64,000 bases of DNA from Nitrospira tepida (GTDB taxonomy: Bacteria; Nitrospirota; Nitrospiria; Nitrospirales; Nitrospiraceae): assembly GCF_947241125.1 (NCBI RefSeq), contig NZ_OX365700.1, positions 4,622,461 through 4,686,460 of the forward strand. The letters run 5' to 3'. The position numbers and the translations under genes are program-made. Under the pieces are notes generated by a model. The model was not told where the DNA came from. It saw only the letters and a program-made list of their open reading frames with translations, and ran no database searches. Below are positions 16,905 to 25,458 of this stretch, one piece after another (the stretch's first letter is position 1; every line of letters starts with the position of its first letter).

Positions 16905-17125
16905 TGAAGGCCTCTACGGTTACGATCCGTCTCGATGCCAAGATCCAGCGCGAACTGGATCGCCTGAGCCGCCAACTGGGCCGCAGTCGCAGCGACATCG
17001 TTCGCGATGCGGTAAGGCGTCAAATCGCCCTACTGCGGTTCGAACGGTCTCGCCGGAAGCTCCTTCCCCTCGCCGAGGCGCAGGGCATTCTCACCGATGA
17101 GGACGTGTTCCGCATCGTGTCGTGA
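16904..17125 (+). CDS. Ribbon-helix-helix (CopG-type) antitoxin
   Basis: 73 aa. The N-terminal beta strand KASTVTIRLDAKIQRELDRL is followed by SRQLGRSRSDIVRDAVRRQI, a canonical RHH DNA-binding domain. The C-terminal tail (LLPLAEAQGILTDEDVFRIV) would bind the toxin. The stop TGA overlaps the GTG start of the PIN toxin (GTGA). It probably autoregulates through the palindrome at its start. Confidence 0.88.
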   Translation: MKASTVTIRLDAKIQRELDRLSRQLGRSRSDIVRDAVRRQIALLRFERSRRKLLPLAEAQGILTDEDVFRIVS

Positions 17126-17520
17126 GAGTCTTCCTCGATACCAATGTGTTGGTGAGCGCGTACACGACACGCGGTATCTGCGCCGACCTGCTCCGCTATA
17201 TCCTGGCTGAGCATGAGTTACTCACCGGTGAGGTGAATCTGGTTGAGCTTCGTCGAGTGTTGAGGGATCGGTTCCACGCATCGCCGGAACTGACGGCCAC
17301 CATCGAGGCGGAGTTGCGCGATACGACGATCGTCCCCAAGCCCGGAACGCCATCCTTGCTTCCCATTCGTGATCAGGATGACCAGTGGGTGCTTGCATCG
17401 GCAATCGCGGGCCGAGCAGATCTCCTGGTCACTGGAGACCAAGACTTGTTGGCCGTCGCACCTCAATCTCCACTCGCCATTGTCGATCCGCGCGGTTGTT
17501 GGGATCGTCTCCGCAAGTAG
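17122..17520 (+). CDS. PIN-domain toxin (VapC-like ribonuclease)
   Basis: 132 aa from a GTG that overlaps the antitoxin stop. It begins RVFLDTNVLVSAYTTRG (first catalytic Asp). An acidic residue lies in GEVNLVELRRVL, then RDQDDQWVLASAIAGRADLL and VTGDQDLL provide the remaining metal-binding acids. This is the PIN family sometimes annotated as putative toxin-antitoxin toxin, COG1569 type. Expected activity is Mg-dependent RNA cleavage. The pair looks intact. Confidence 0.88.
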   Translation: MRVFLDTNVLVSAYTTRGICADLLRYILAEHELLTGEVNLVELRRVLRDRFHASPELTATIEAELRDTTIVPKPGTPSLLPIRDQDDQWVLASAIAGRADLLVTGDQDLLAVAPQSPLAIVDPRGCWDRLRK

Positions 17521-17522
17521 GA

Positions 17523-17922
17523 ATGGCCCATCGGATGAAACCAGCACCGAGACACGCGCGGTCTCGTTGCCTCTTTCCATACGCCTCCGCTCTATTCCTT
17601 GCCACGATAACCGCCGTCTCTGCCGCCGACCTTCCCCTCTTTGACGTCCACATCCACGACAACCATGACGCCTGGGAGTCGGTCTCGGCTAAAGAAGCGA
17701 TTGCGCGTCCGAAAGAGGCTGGGGTCCTGCGGGCGCTCCTGTCGAGTTCCGGCGATGAGGGCGCACAAAGGCTCTCTGGCGAAACGCGCGATTCTGATCA
17801 TTCCCGAGCTGCGGCCTTATCGGAACAACGGCGAAACGTCGACCTGGTTCCTCGATGAATCGACGATTCTATGTCACACCGACTCGAACGGCTGGTATTT
17901 CCCCGCGCATTCGCTAGAATAG
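17523..17922 (+). pseudogene. Amidohydrolase-family remnant, frameshifted and truncated
   Basis: From ATG 17523 a signal peptide (ASALFLATITAVSAA) leads into LFDVHIHDNHDAWESVSAKE, the amidohydrolase HxH metal motif. After GVLRALLSSSGDEG the sequence continues only in another frame as ILIIPELRPYRNNGE and TSTWFLDESTI, then degenerates and stops at 17922. The full family length is about 290-300 aa, so over half is missing. I place the frameshift near 17775-17790. Confidence 0.7.
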
Positions 17923-17926
17923 CCTC

Positions 17927-18427
17927 GTGTCCGTCTTCGAACCCATATTTCAAATCCTGAATGCGGCGGGTGCACGGTACGTCGTGGTCGGTGGCCTTGC
18001 CACGCTGTTGCATGGATATGCTAGGCTGACGGCGGATGTCGATTTGGCCGTCGATCTCGCTCCGGAAGAAGTCAGAAAAACGATTCGGGCGTTGGGTGAG
18101 AAGGGGTTTCGACCGCAGGTTCCGGTGTCGGCGGAAAGATTTGCCGATCCGGCCGTGCGTGAAGAATGGTTCGCTGAGAAGCACATGCGCGCTTTTTCAC
18201 TCGTCGATCCGACCAATCCCATGAGGGTCGTGGACCTCTTGCTGAAGCCGGAGGTGCCCTTTGATGAACTCCTGGCCCGCTCACAGGAAGCCCTCGTGGG
18301 CACGACAAAAGTCAGAATTGCCTCGCTGGACGATCTGATTCTATTAAAACGGCACGCTGGTCGGCCACAGGATTTGACCGACCTTGAGCAGTTGGAGGCG
18401 ATCCGCAGACAGAAAGGCAATCGCTGA
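17927..18427 (+). CDS. Nucleotidyltransferase-fold protein (AbiEii/DUF6036-like)
   Basis: 166 aa from GTG 17927. The motif YVVVGGLATLLHGYARLTAD then VDLAVDL is the GG...DxDL signature of minimal nucleotidyltransferases related to AbiEii and MNT. A C-terminal VRIASLDDLILLKRHAGRPQ then DLTDLEQLEA is also typical. Such proteins often are toxins or antitoxins that AMPylate a partner or load nucleotides on tRNA. It is followed one base later by a 71-aa gene, forming a two-gene unit. Confidence 0.8.
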   Translation: MSVFEPIFQILNAAGARYVVVGGLATLLHGYARLTADVDLAVDLAPEEVRKTIRALGEKGFRPQVPVSAERFADPAVREEWFAEKHMRAFSLVDPTNPMRVVDLLLKPEVPFDELLARSQEALVGTTKVRIASLDDLILLKRHAGRPQDLTDLEQLEAIRRQKGNR

Positions 18428-18428
18428 C

Positions 18429-18644
18429 ATGGCCGACAAGTCCGGGGGTTTGTCAGGAGAAGCGCAGGCGGATTGGCAAGCCAGCGATCAAAGCCTGCTT
18501 GCGGCCACATTGACGGCAACACCGGCTCAACGTCTGGCGTGGTTGGAAGAGGCGCTTCATCTGGCCTATGCGAGTGGCGCGTTGAAGCCAAGAAAGCCGA
18601 TCAGCCAAGAAGAATGGGAGGCGATGGGCTCATCGCCTCGGTAA
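18429..18644 (+). CDS. Small partner protein of the nucleotidyltransferase
   Basis: 71 aa. ADKSGGLSGEAQADWQASDQ is followed by TATPAQRLAWLEEALHLAYA and KPRKPISQEEWEAM. Proteins with the AQRLAWLEEAL.LA motif are commonly coded beside nucleotidyltransferase-fold genes; here only one base separates the two. I infer that they form a complex, possibly a toxin-antitoxin-like pair. No enzymatic motif is visible. Confidence 0.65.
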   Translation: MADKSGGLSGEAQADWQASDQSLLAATLTATPAQRLAWLEEALHLAYASGALKPRKPISQEEWEAMGSSPR

Positions 18645-18676
18645 TCGTGCGGGGCCGTGCTGAAAGGCAAGAAGAC

Positions 18677-19495
18677 ATGGCCATTGCAAGCATAAACGGC
18701 GTGCGGCTGTTCTACGAACTCACCGGTGGTGGGGAGATTCCGCTCGTCCTGGTGCATGGGTCGTGGGACTCTCACCACGATTGGGACCTTCTCGTTCCCC
18801 ATTTGACCAAGTCCTGTCGCGTGCTCACCTACGATCGGCGTGGTCACAGCCAGAGCGAGCGTCTCCCGGGACAGGGCAGCGTGCGCGAAGACGTGGCCGA
18901 CCTCGCTGCGTTGATCGAGGAGTTGCGACTCGCGCCGGCCTGGATAGCCGGAAACTCTTTCGGCGCCTCCATCACGCTGCGGTTGGCTGGTGAACGCCCC
19001 GATCTCTTGCGGGGCCTCATCGCACACGAGCCACCGCTCTTTTCGCTGCTCGGCGGTGACGCCGCCGTTGCGCCGATGCTAGAGGAGATCAGGCAGAGGG
19101 TTGGGGCCGTGGTCGAGCGGATCGCCTTGGGCGATCATGCCGGCGCCGCCGAACAGTTCGCCGACACGGTCGCGCTCGGACCAGGTACGTGGGCTCGACT
19201 GCCGCGTGAGGTCCGGCAGACCATGACCGACAACGCACCGACCTTTCTCGATGAGGCACAAGATCCCGAGCAGATCGTTTTCGATCTCGAGTGGGTACAG
19301 GAGTTTTCCCGGCCCGTTCTTCTCACGATGGGCGACCAGAGCCCGCCCACCTTCGGGCCGGTCGTTCGCAAGCTGGCTCAGGCAATGCCTCACGCCGAGG
19401 TCCGGACGTTTCCGGGGGCTGGCCACATCCCACATGTCACCCACCCGGACGCCTATGCCGAGGCCATTCTTGCCTTTGTCCGCAAATACTCATGA
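18677..19495 (+). CDS. Alpha/beta-hydrolase fold enzyme
   Basis: 272 aa. The oxyanion region is LVLVHGSWDSHHDWD, the nucleophile elbow GNSFGAS (Ser in place G-N-S-F-G), and the C-terminal histidine is in FPGAGHIPHVTHPDAY. The acid is probably in MGDQSP. There is no signal peptide, so it is likely cytosolic. The fold covers esterases, peroxidases and dehalogenases, and the substrate cannot be named. I chose ATG 18677; longer in-frame sequence overlaps the preceding gene. Confidence 0.85.
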   Translation: MAIASINGVRLFYELTGGGEIPLVLVHGSWDSHHDWDLLVPHLTKSCRVLTYDRRGHSQSERLPGQGSVREDVADLAALIEELRLAPAWIAGNSFGASITLRLAGERPDLLRGLIAHEPPLFSLLGGDAAVAPMLEEIRQRVGAVVERIALGDHAGAAEQFADTVALGPGTWARLPREVRQTMTDNAPTFLDEAQDPEQIVFDLEWVQEFSRPVLLTMGDQSPPTFGPVVRKLAQAMPHAEVRTFPGAGHIPHVTHPDAYAEAILAFVRKYS

Positions 19496-19712
19496 TCGTC
19501 TACCAGTAAGAGTCACTTCTGCCTCATAGGGTCTCGAAAAGGGTGGCGAATGATTGTGCGGTGTGCCGGACGAGGCAAACGCCACCGACCGGATTTGTCG
19601 AGACCGAATCCTGCTCCTTCGACCCTTTCCAGTACCTGCAGCGGACAGGCCAGAAGCAGCGCGGGGCTCACGCGGACTGTTCTGCCACTTCTCGCCAGAA
19701 GGAAATCCTGCC
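19496..19712. other. Intergenic stretch, no gene
   Basis: There is no supported ORF on either strand between the hydrolase and the globin stub. Confidence 0.5.
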
Positions 19713-19808
19713 ATGAGCACAAAAACACTCTCTGAACGTCTTGGCGGCTATGATGCCATCTCTGCCGTGACCAACAACGGGCGTCGGCTCGCGTACCAAC
19801 TTTATTGA
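19713..19808 (+). pseudogene. 5' stub of a truncated (group 1) haemoglobin gene
   Basis: A GAAGGA ribosome-binding site precedes MSTKTLSERLGGYDAISAV, the unmistakable start of trHbN-type globins, which continue for about 115 residues. Here the frame turns into TNNGRRLAYQLY and stops after 31 codons. The rest of the globin is missing; the neighbouring sequence is the 3' end of an opposing lipoprotein gene. It is a deletion remnant. Confidence 0.7.
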
Positions 19809-20191
19809 GCTGGCATCACGCTCGGCACATCGCTTTGTAAGACGATGCCGACCCCACCGCCGCCTTTCTGACGCTCGAGCTCCCGATTGATCCTGAGCGC
19901 CATGAGCTCGATGCGAAGATCGTTCCAGACCTTTGCAATACGATCAAATTGTTCAGCCGACGAACCCAAGCGGCTTGCCAAGGTTTCCATCTGCTTCATC
20001 CGTTCGGCATACGTCTTCTCAATCGCCCCCAGCTTTAATCGCTCCTGTTCGAGTTCATGCTTGAGGGTCTCAGCCTCCTTCTTGGCGGCCTGATAGGTGC
20101 TACTGCTCACGCAGCCGGAGACAGACACGGCGGCAAACCCCAGCAGGACCAACAGCGACAGGAGCCATACGGCCCGAGACATTGTATCCAT
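19802..20191 (-). CDS. Coiled-coil lipoprotein
   Basis: 129 aa with a GGAGGG ribosome-binding site. The signal LLSLLVLLGFAAVSVSGC ends in a lipobox (VSGC), followed by a long heptad-rich helix (AAKKEAETLKHELEQERLKL and on to residue 105). The C-terminus is Gly-rich (KGGGGVG). It is a probable outer-membrane or inner-membrane lipoprotein. It neighbours a second coiled-coil lipoprotein in the same direction, 46 bp upstream. Confidence 0.75.
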   Translation of the reverse strand: MDTMSRAVWLLSLLVLLGFAAVSVSGCVSSSTYQAAKKEAETLKHELEQERLKLGAIEKTYAERMKQMETLASRLGSSAEQFDRIAKVWNDLRIELMALRINRELERQKGGGGVGIVLQSDVPSVMPAQ

Positions 20192-20237
20192 GGTCCACCC
20201 TCCTCAGATCGGACAGGTCACCACATAATCTCCGCCG

Positions 20238-20879
20238 CTATTTCATCGCGCCTGCCCCACTCGCCTCGTGGGCTTGAAGCGGCCTGAACCGCTTCTTCAT
20301 TTCCTCGACGACCCGGAGGCGGTCCTTGAGCGCCGCCTCCTCCAGTTCATAATTTCCCATCAGCGTCTCCGTGAGCGACCGCACCTCCGTCCCCAGCGCC
20401 GTAACCAGCGGCGGAAATTGCTCAATTCGTCCCTTGACGCCGGAGACGGCCTGCTGGACGCTCTGGAGCTGTGTCGTGATCTCTCCAGTCATCGACTCAA
20501 TCTTGCCGGACTGGTCTTGCATTTTGGTCGCGTAGCCCTCGATGGTCTTCCTCGTGCTGGTGGTGACGGTGCTGAGTTCATGCAAAATTTGCCCATTCAT
20601 CACCTCCTGCTCCTTCAGCAATTCCAGCGCCGATCTCGTATCGAGTTGGAAGGTGCCGACCTGGGCGCGGAGATTTTCCAACTCACCCTTGAAGGATTTG
20701 ACCTGCTCGCGCAGGCTACCGGTCTCCGCCCGCATGGTCCTGGTCTGGGCGTCCAACTTCTTGCTCAGTTCCAGATTCAGCATCTCCAGATCCGAGGACG
20801 TGGCACAGCCTGCCGCCAGCCACGACAGAACAACGCCGGTTCCGACCAACAGGAGAGCACTTCGGGATCGTTGTTTCAT
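20238..20879 (-). CDS. Coiled-coil lipoprotein, larger paralogue-like neighbour
   Basis: 213 aa. The lipobox is SWLAAGC at about residues 19-25, followed by an almost continuous coiled coil with Ser/Thr/Gln-rich repeats (DAQTRTMRAETGSLREQVKS and others) much like chemoreceptor or LppA-type helices. It ends with PLQAHEASGAGAMK. There is no enzymatic motif. With the downstream lipoprotein it may form a periplasmic filament or spacer; that is inference. Confidence 0.75.
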   Translation of the reverse strand: MKQRSRSALLLVGTGVVLSWLAAGCATSSDLEMLNLELSKKLDAQTRTMRAETGSLREQVKSFKGELENLRAQVGTFQLDTRSALELLKEQEVMNGQILHELSTVTTSTRKTIEGYATKMQDQSGKIESMTGEITTQLQSVQQAVSGVKGRIEQFPPLVTALGTEVRSLTETLMGNYELEEAALKDRLRVVEEMKKRFRPLQAHEASGAGAMK

Positions 20880-21388
20880 AACCCACCTCCCCTGGTAAAG
20901 CGATATAGATCATCCTACTCACCGTTTGAGAGCGGGTGCCAAGTGGGAGAACTACGGAGTGAGCGACCGCGTTGTCCTCATGGGTCCTGTCGATCGCGTG
21001 CAAATTCGGGTCACCAAGAAAAGTAGGAGTGGGGCATCCACACGTCGCAGGCTGGAACTTGTACGTCCCGCGCGCCCAAGGCGCGCGCCATGCGGTTTCT
21101 CCTCATGAGCCGCTATGCCGAACGCCGACCCAGGGCCGATCAGGCAGTCTCACGCGAAACCACGTCCCCTTCCCACGGCGACGATACCTGATCGGCCTTC
21201 ACTTCCCGGCGGCAGGCCGCTGTGGGAACCCAACCGATCGGAGTGCTGGGTGATTGCTCGACCATGCTGGCCCCCCTGACTTGACGCCTTCACCGCCTAT
21301 GCATCAGGCTGTTGCCGAATCCCCATTGATGAACTGCTTCATCCGCTTGCCTTCGATAGCCATTTGCGACTTGTCAACGGATTGAGCC
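20880..21388. other. 509-bp gene-free stretch with two inverted repeats
   Basis: GCGCGC-CCAAG-GCGCGC lies at 21070-21086. GGCCGATCAGG (21134-21144) and CCTGATCGGCC (21187-21197) are exact complements 42 bases apart. No protein-like frame was recognised. It must contain the promoters of the divergent lipoprotein and methyltransferase genes. Confidence 0.55.
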
Positions 21389-22138
21389 ATGGCGACCGAA
21401 TCATACACCCCCGGATACACGGTGCACGCGAGCGATTTCATGGCGCGACGCACTCTCCAATCTCACGGCATGTTTTTTCATGCGCATCTCAAGCCTGGAT
21501 CAACCGTTCTCGATTGCGGCTGTGGTCCTGGCTCGATCACGATAGGAATTGCCGAAGCAGTCTTCCCCGGCAGGGTGACCGGAGTGGATTACGCCCGCTC
21601 GCAAATTGAATTGGCCCGACAACGGGCTGTCGAGCATGGCACCGCGAACCTCGATTATCTGACCGCCACCTGTTATGCCCTGCCTTTTGACGATGCCTCA
21701 TTCGACTGCATATTCAGTCATGCGCTGCTTGAGCACTTGGCGGAACCATCGAGGGCCTTGGCAGAGTTCTACCGAATCCTTAAGCCCGGTGGCAGTATCG
21801 GCATCTGCTCTCCGGATTGGGGCGGGTTTATCGTCTCTCCGCCCTCGCCGGCATTGTCCGACGCGATGCAGGCCTATATGGCACTTCAGACCAAGAACGG
21901 AGGAGACGTGTTGATAGGCCGTAAATTTGGAACCTATTTGCACGAGGCCGGGTTTCATACCATGAGCATGCAGGCTCGCTATGAGTGTTACCCTTCTTTG
22001 AACCTGATCGGCGAGTATCTTGCTCGCCAGTTGGCTCGGGACGGACAGCAGGAGCACGCTTCGACCTGGCTCGCGTGGAGTCGCAGTCCAAGTGGACTGT
22101 TTGCCCAAACGTGGGTGTCGGCCATCGGAAGGAAATGA
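21389..22138 (+). CDS. Class I SAM-dependent methyltransferase
   Basis: 249 aa. Motif I is TVLDCGCGPGSITIGIAEAV, then the acidic loop VTGVDYARSQIELAR, motif II-like DASFDCIFSHALLEHL and motif III ILKPGGSIGICSPDW. This is the Methyltransf_11/25 class. The C-terminal 90 residues are variable, and the acceptor is unknown. It is a single gene in an accessory region. Confidence 0.88.
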   Translation: MATESYTPGYTVHASDFMARRTLQSHGMFFHAHLKPGSTVLDCGCGPGSITIGIAEAVFPGRVTGVDYARSQIELARQRAVEHGTANLDYLTATCYALPFDDASFDCIFSHALLEHLAEPSRALAEFYRILKPGGSIGICSPDWGGFIVSPPSPALSDAMQAYMALQTKNGGDVLIGRKFGTYLHEAGFHTMSMQARYECYPSLNLIGEYLARQLARDGQQEHASTWLAWSRSPSGLFAQTWVSAIGRK

Positions 22139-22354
22139 TCGAACCCGAGACCTTCGGCATGCCTTGCCTAGCGAATCCATTGCTTCTTCTTTGCGCAAGC
22201 GAGGATCGCGGTCAGCCACTGACACGAATCACTTGGCAGGGCGCGGCAATCTTGGCAAGATACCGGCACAGCGCGTCGCCCCATGCGGATGACCCGACGG
22301 CTGATCCCGGCGAGGATATCACCGAGGGTCACCCTCTCGCCGGACCATTTTGAG

Positions 22355-22804
22355 ATGCGCACAGCCCATCCCCTCATGATCGCAATCACAGTGATGCTGA
22401 TATCCTGCGCTTCCGCTCCCTCGTCGGAAGACAGGCGCCGGCTGGCCGAGGGCACTCGGTGGGAGTTGGTCCGCTGGGGCGATCGCACGGTCCCGCATGG
22501 CGATAACGGCGAGCCCGTCATCCTCGAATTCAAAGACGGCAGGGCCTCGGGCCACACAGGCTGCAATCGGTACCACACTCGCGTCACGTTCGGGCCGGGT
22601 GAGAGACAGGTAACCGTGTCGCCCGGCATGACCACGCGCTTGGCCTGCGAGCCGCGACGCATGGAGTTCGAAGCTTCGTTCATCCGGCCATTTGAAGCCT
22701 CGACAGGGTATCGCGTCGAGGGTGAGCGTCTCTTGTTCGAGAGCGGAGGGGCCCCGCCGCTTGAGTTTTATCGTCGCCCATTGGAGCGGTATCGGGAGCG
22801 GTAA
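22355..22804 (+). CDS. META-domain lipoprotein (HslJ-like)
   Basis: 149 aa from ATG 22355. A short signal with lipobox MLISCAS leads into the META domain: GTRWELVRWGD, VILEFKDGRASGHTGCNRYH, MTTRLACEP and LLFESGG. E. coli HslJ has the same fold and is linked to novobiocin resistance and heat shock; the role here is unknown. The frame upstream of 22355 lacks a ribosome-binding site and is not included. Confidence 0.8.
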   Translation: MRTAHPLMIAITVMLISCASAPSSEDRRRLAEGTRWELVRWGDRTVPHGDNGEPVILEFKDGRASGHTGCNRYHTRVTFGPGERQVTVSPGMTTRLACEPRRMEFEASFIRPFEASTGYRVEGERLLFESGGAPPLEFYRRPLERYRER

Positions 22805-22825
22805 CGCGGAAAGGAGGTTGGACCC

Positions 22826-23251
22826 ATGGCAAAGGGGAACATCATGCTTCAGATCGCGGTGGAACAACTGCTCTCCCCGGCCGTCACCCATGCCCCTGAG
22901 ATCTGGGCCGTGGCGTTCGACTCGCTCGACGGCGACCGGACGACGGTCCGGGAGATCGCGACCGAGAAGAGCCACCAGTTCTACGGATGGACCGATGAAG
23001 GGCACGAGTTCGGCGAGCTGCAGTTCACGGCCAACGCGCTGACGGATCTGTGGCTGGCGTTCCCCGACCTCCGCCGTCCGCCGGCGATCCTGCATGCACC
23101 GTCGCACGTCCCGTCTCCGCCCATCGACGGCGCGCGGCTGGCGCTGCTGCGGGTCCGGGACTTCGGGTATGGTTTCGATGCGCCGGCCAAGTTCGTGCTT
23201 GGCCGTCGCGTCGGCTCGCACGCCTATTTGGACGAAGAGCTTCCACTCTGA
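22826..23251 (+). CDS. Protein of unknown function
   Basis: 141 aa with a strong AAGGAGG ten bases before the ATG. It starts AKGNIMLQIAVEQLLSPAVT. There are no cysteines, signal or membrane helices; the middle has LWLAFPDLRRPPAILHAPSH and the end FVLGRRVGSHAYLDEELPL. I recognise no family. It lies between the META lipoprotein and another unknown gene, both codirectional, and may belong to one transcript. Confidence 0.65.
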   Translation: MAKGNIMLQIAVEQLLSPAVTHAPEIWAVAFDSLDGDRTTVREIATEKSHQFYGWTDEGHEFGELQFTANALTDLWLAFPDLRRPPAILHAPSHVPSPPIDGARLALLRVRDFGYGFDAPAKFVLGRRVGSHAYLDEELPL

Positions 23252-23301
23252 GACTTAAAGAAGCTCTCGCCCCGACCATTTAGAGAGTAGAGGAGCCTGT
23301 C

Positions 23302-23721
23302 ATGGAGATCGCGATCATCGGAGAAGGCGAGGTGCTGATCCGATTCATCGACCGGAATGGTCAGACCCTGATGCAGGAAAGGCTCATGGTTTCCGGCTCT
23401 CCGACTGTGGAGGGGAGGCGGACGATCGACCTTTCGGTGAAGACCATTGACGGTATCGTGCCGCTGGCTCCGGTCCTGATCAGGCAGAGCAACCCGAAGC
23501 AGCGCGTGCTGTTCGACGGCGAGCTTCCGTCCCGCTTCACGCAGAGGCGATGCAAGGAGATCGGCTGTCCGGCCAGGATTATGAAGGAGGCGGCGCGGGG
23601 ACGGGTCGCGCTGCCCGCAGAGGGCGGTTCTTCAGTGCGCCTGAGCGACGATCAGGTACTTTTCCGGTTGATCAAAGAGCGGTCGCGCGGAAAGGCGGAT
23701 CGGAAGAAATCAGGATCGTAA
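23302..23721 (+). CDS. Protein of unknown function with basic C-terminus
   Basis: 139 aa. The first 70 residues are beta-rich (MEIAIIGEGEVLIRFIDRNG, VEGRRTIDLSVKTIDGIVPL), and a Cys-containing segment FTQRRCKEIGCPARIMKEAA is followed by a Lys/Arg-rich tail. A GAGGAG lies upstream of ATG 23302. Its 3' end overlaps the opposing helicase gene by 12 bp. No function can be assigned. Confidence 0.6.
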   Translation: MEIAIIGEGEVLIRFIDRNGQTLMQERLMVSGSPTVEGRRTIDLSVKTIDGIVPLAPVLIRQSNPKQRVLFDGELPSRFTQRRCKEIGCPARIMKEAARGRVALPAEGGSSVRLSDDQVLFRLIKERSRGKADRKKSGS

Positions 23722-25269
23722 CGCCCCGTCAAAGCCGGAATCCCGCCACCGTTCCAAGAGGGCGATCCGCCGCTCCAGTTGCCTGACGGTCGCCTGATCA
23801 ACCCGCCCGCCGGTGCGTTTGATGAGTTCCGCATTGAGCCGGCGATGATCGATCCCCGTCTTGCGCGCGACCGTTCCGACCAAATCCCGGTGGAGATCCC
23901 GAAGGTGGATCTTCCGGTCATACAGCGAGACGTCCGTTTCCGTGGTTCCCGTGCTTTTCTCTGGCTCCGCCTCGTCCTCGCCGATCAAGGCATCCAGTCG
24001 GGCCACCGCGTTCAACGGCACATATTCTTTCAGCGAGGTGGCGACGGTGCCGAACAGGGTCCGTTGCACGGACGGCATGACCTCTTCCAAGACATGGTCC
24101 CGCTCGGCCTTGATCCGTTTGGCATAGTGCACGAGCGTCTCGTCCTTCGGCAGGTAGAGCCAGGCCCGCTGCGGGCGCGGAATCCCCTCCTGCATCCTGA
24201 CAAATCGCCCGACAACTTGGCGGAAATACATCTCCGTCAACACGTTCGTGGCGTAGAGGCCGACGCGAAGCCGTGGAATGTCCACGCCTTCGCTGACCAT
24301 GTTCACGGCAACGAGCCATTGTTGCTTCGGATGTTGCGCAAAGGTTTCGATCGTCCTGGAGGCGGCCGGATCGTCGGATACGGCCACCAAGGCGCGGCTT
24401 CCCGTAACGCGGCCGACTAATTCCGCCACCTGCCTGGCATGGTCCTGATTCATGGCGATAATCAGGCCGCCCGCGTCCGGCTGCTCGTGCTTCCTAAGCC
24501 TGGTCAATTCGGCATGGGCGTCGGCGATCACCGGCCCCAACCAGGTCTCCTGCAACAGGGCGGTCTTGAGCCGCTCTCGCCGTCGTTCGGCCGTCAATCC
24601 ATCCTCAAACGTGGCCCGGTGCTCGCGGCCGTCCGACAGCCAGGTCAGTTCGCCCTCATAGCTCGGAAACAGAATCGGACGGCAGACGCCTTCGCGGATC
24701 GCCTCGGCATAGCCGTAGGCGAAGTCGGCCTGGCTCTCTCCCTGCTCGTATCGGACGAAGGGAATCGGATTGTTGTCGGAGCGAAAGGGCGTGCCGGAGA
24801 GCGCGAGGCGAAACGCCGCCTCGCTGAACGCCTCCCGCAAGGCCCGGCCCCAATCCTTGCCGTCGCCCGCATGGTGCAGCTCATCGAAGATCAGCAACGT
24901 CCGCCGGCTCCGGCAGGCCCGTTGGAACAAGGCCGGCGCGAGACAGACCTGCTGATAGGTCACGACCGCGCCATGGTAGTCGCGCGCCTCGCAGGCCTGG
25001 TCGTTCGTGAGCGCCGGGTCCAGTTGAATTCCCACCTGGCCGGCTGCGGCCGCCCATTGCCCGCGCAGGTGATTCGTCGGACAGACGACGAGCACGCGGC
25101 CGGCCGCCCGGTCTGCCAGAAATTGATGGGCGATCCGCAGGGCGAACCGCGTTTTTCCCGCCGCGGGCGTCGCGGTCGCGAGAAAGTCCGGGCTGTGATG
25201 GGTCAAGACCGCCGCCACCGCGCGGCTCTGCCAATCGCGCAGCTTGGCGTTCCAAGCGGACAGATTCAC
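23710..25269 (-). CDS. Superfamily 2 DEAD/H helicase, XPB/RAD25-like
   Basis: 519 aa from GTG 25269 (AAAAGG upstream); the frame is open to 25422 and may begin earlier. Motifs: Q-like LRDWQSRAVAAV, Walker A ATPAAGKTRFALRIA, VVCPTNHLRGQW, DEXH-type IFDELHHAGDG, SGTPFRSDN, then in the second RecA domain GGLIIAMNQDHARQVAEL, VNMVSEGVDIPRLRVGLYAT and QVVGRFVRM. The C-terminus is a helical domain of about 140 residues. Such enzymes without a restriction subunit occur in defence islands and DNA repair. No partner was found next to it. Confidence 0.88.
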   Translation of the reverse strand: MNLSAWNAKLRDWQSRAVAAVLTHHSPDFLATATPAAGKTRFALRIAHQFLADRAAGRVLVVCPTNHLRGQWAAAAGQVGIQLDPALTNDQACEARDYHGAVVTYQQVCLAPALFQRACRSRRTLLIFDELHHAGDGKDWGRALREAFSEAAFRLALSGTPFRSDNNPIPFVRYEQGESQADFAYGYAEAIREGVCRPILFPSYEGELTWLSDGREHRATFEDGLTAERRRERLKTALLQETWLGPVIADAHAELTRLRKHEQPDAGGLIIAMNQDHARQVAELVGRVTGSRALVAVSDDPAASRTIETFAQHPKQQWLVAVNMVSEGVDIPRLRVGLYATNVLTEMYFRQVVGRFVRMQEGIPRPQRAWLYLPKDETLVHYAKRIKAERDHVLEEVMPSVQRTLFGTVATSLKEYVPLNAVARLDALIGEDEAEPEKSTGTTETDVSLYDRKIHLRDLHRDLVGTVARKTGIDHRRLNAELIKRTGGRVDQATVRQLERRIALLERWRDSGFDGALRS

Positions 25270-25458
25270 GACGACCTTTTTTCCGGTTTCAAGACACAGT
25301 CGCTCAAGATAAGGAAGGCCGAGCGGAAGTACAAGCACTGATGGCGATGACAGGCCGAATTGTTGTGATCGTGATGCGGAGCGAACGGGCCATGGAAGGG
25401 ACCATTGACGAAATGCCCGCACGGCTCGGCTGAGAGCTGACGGATGCCGAAGGGGAAC

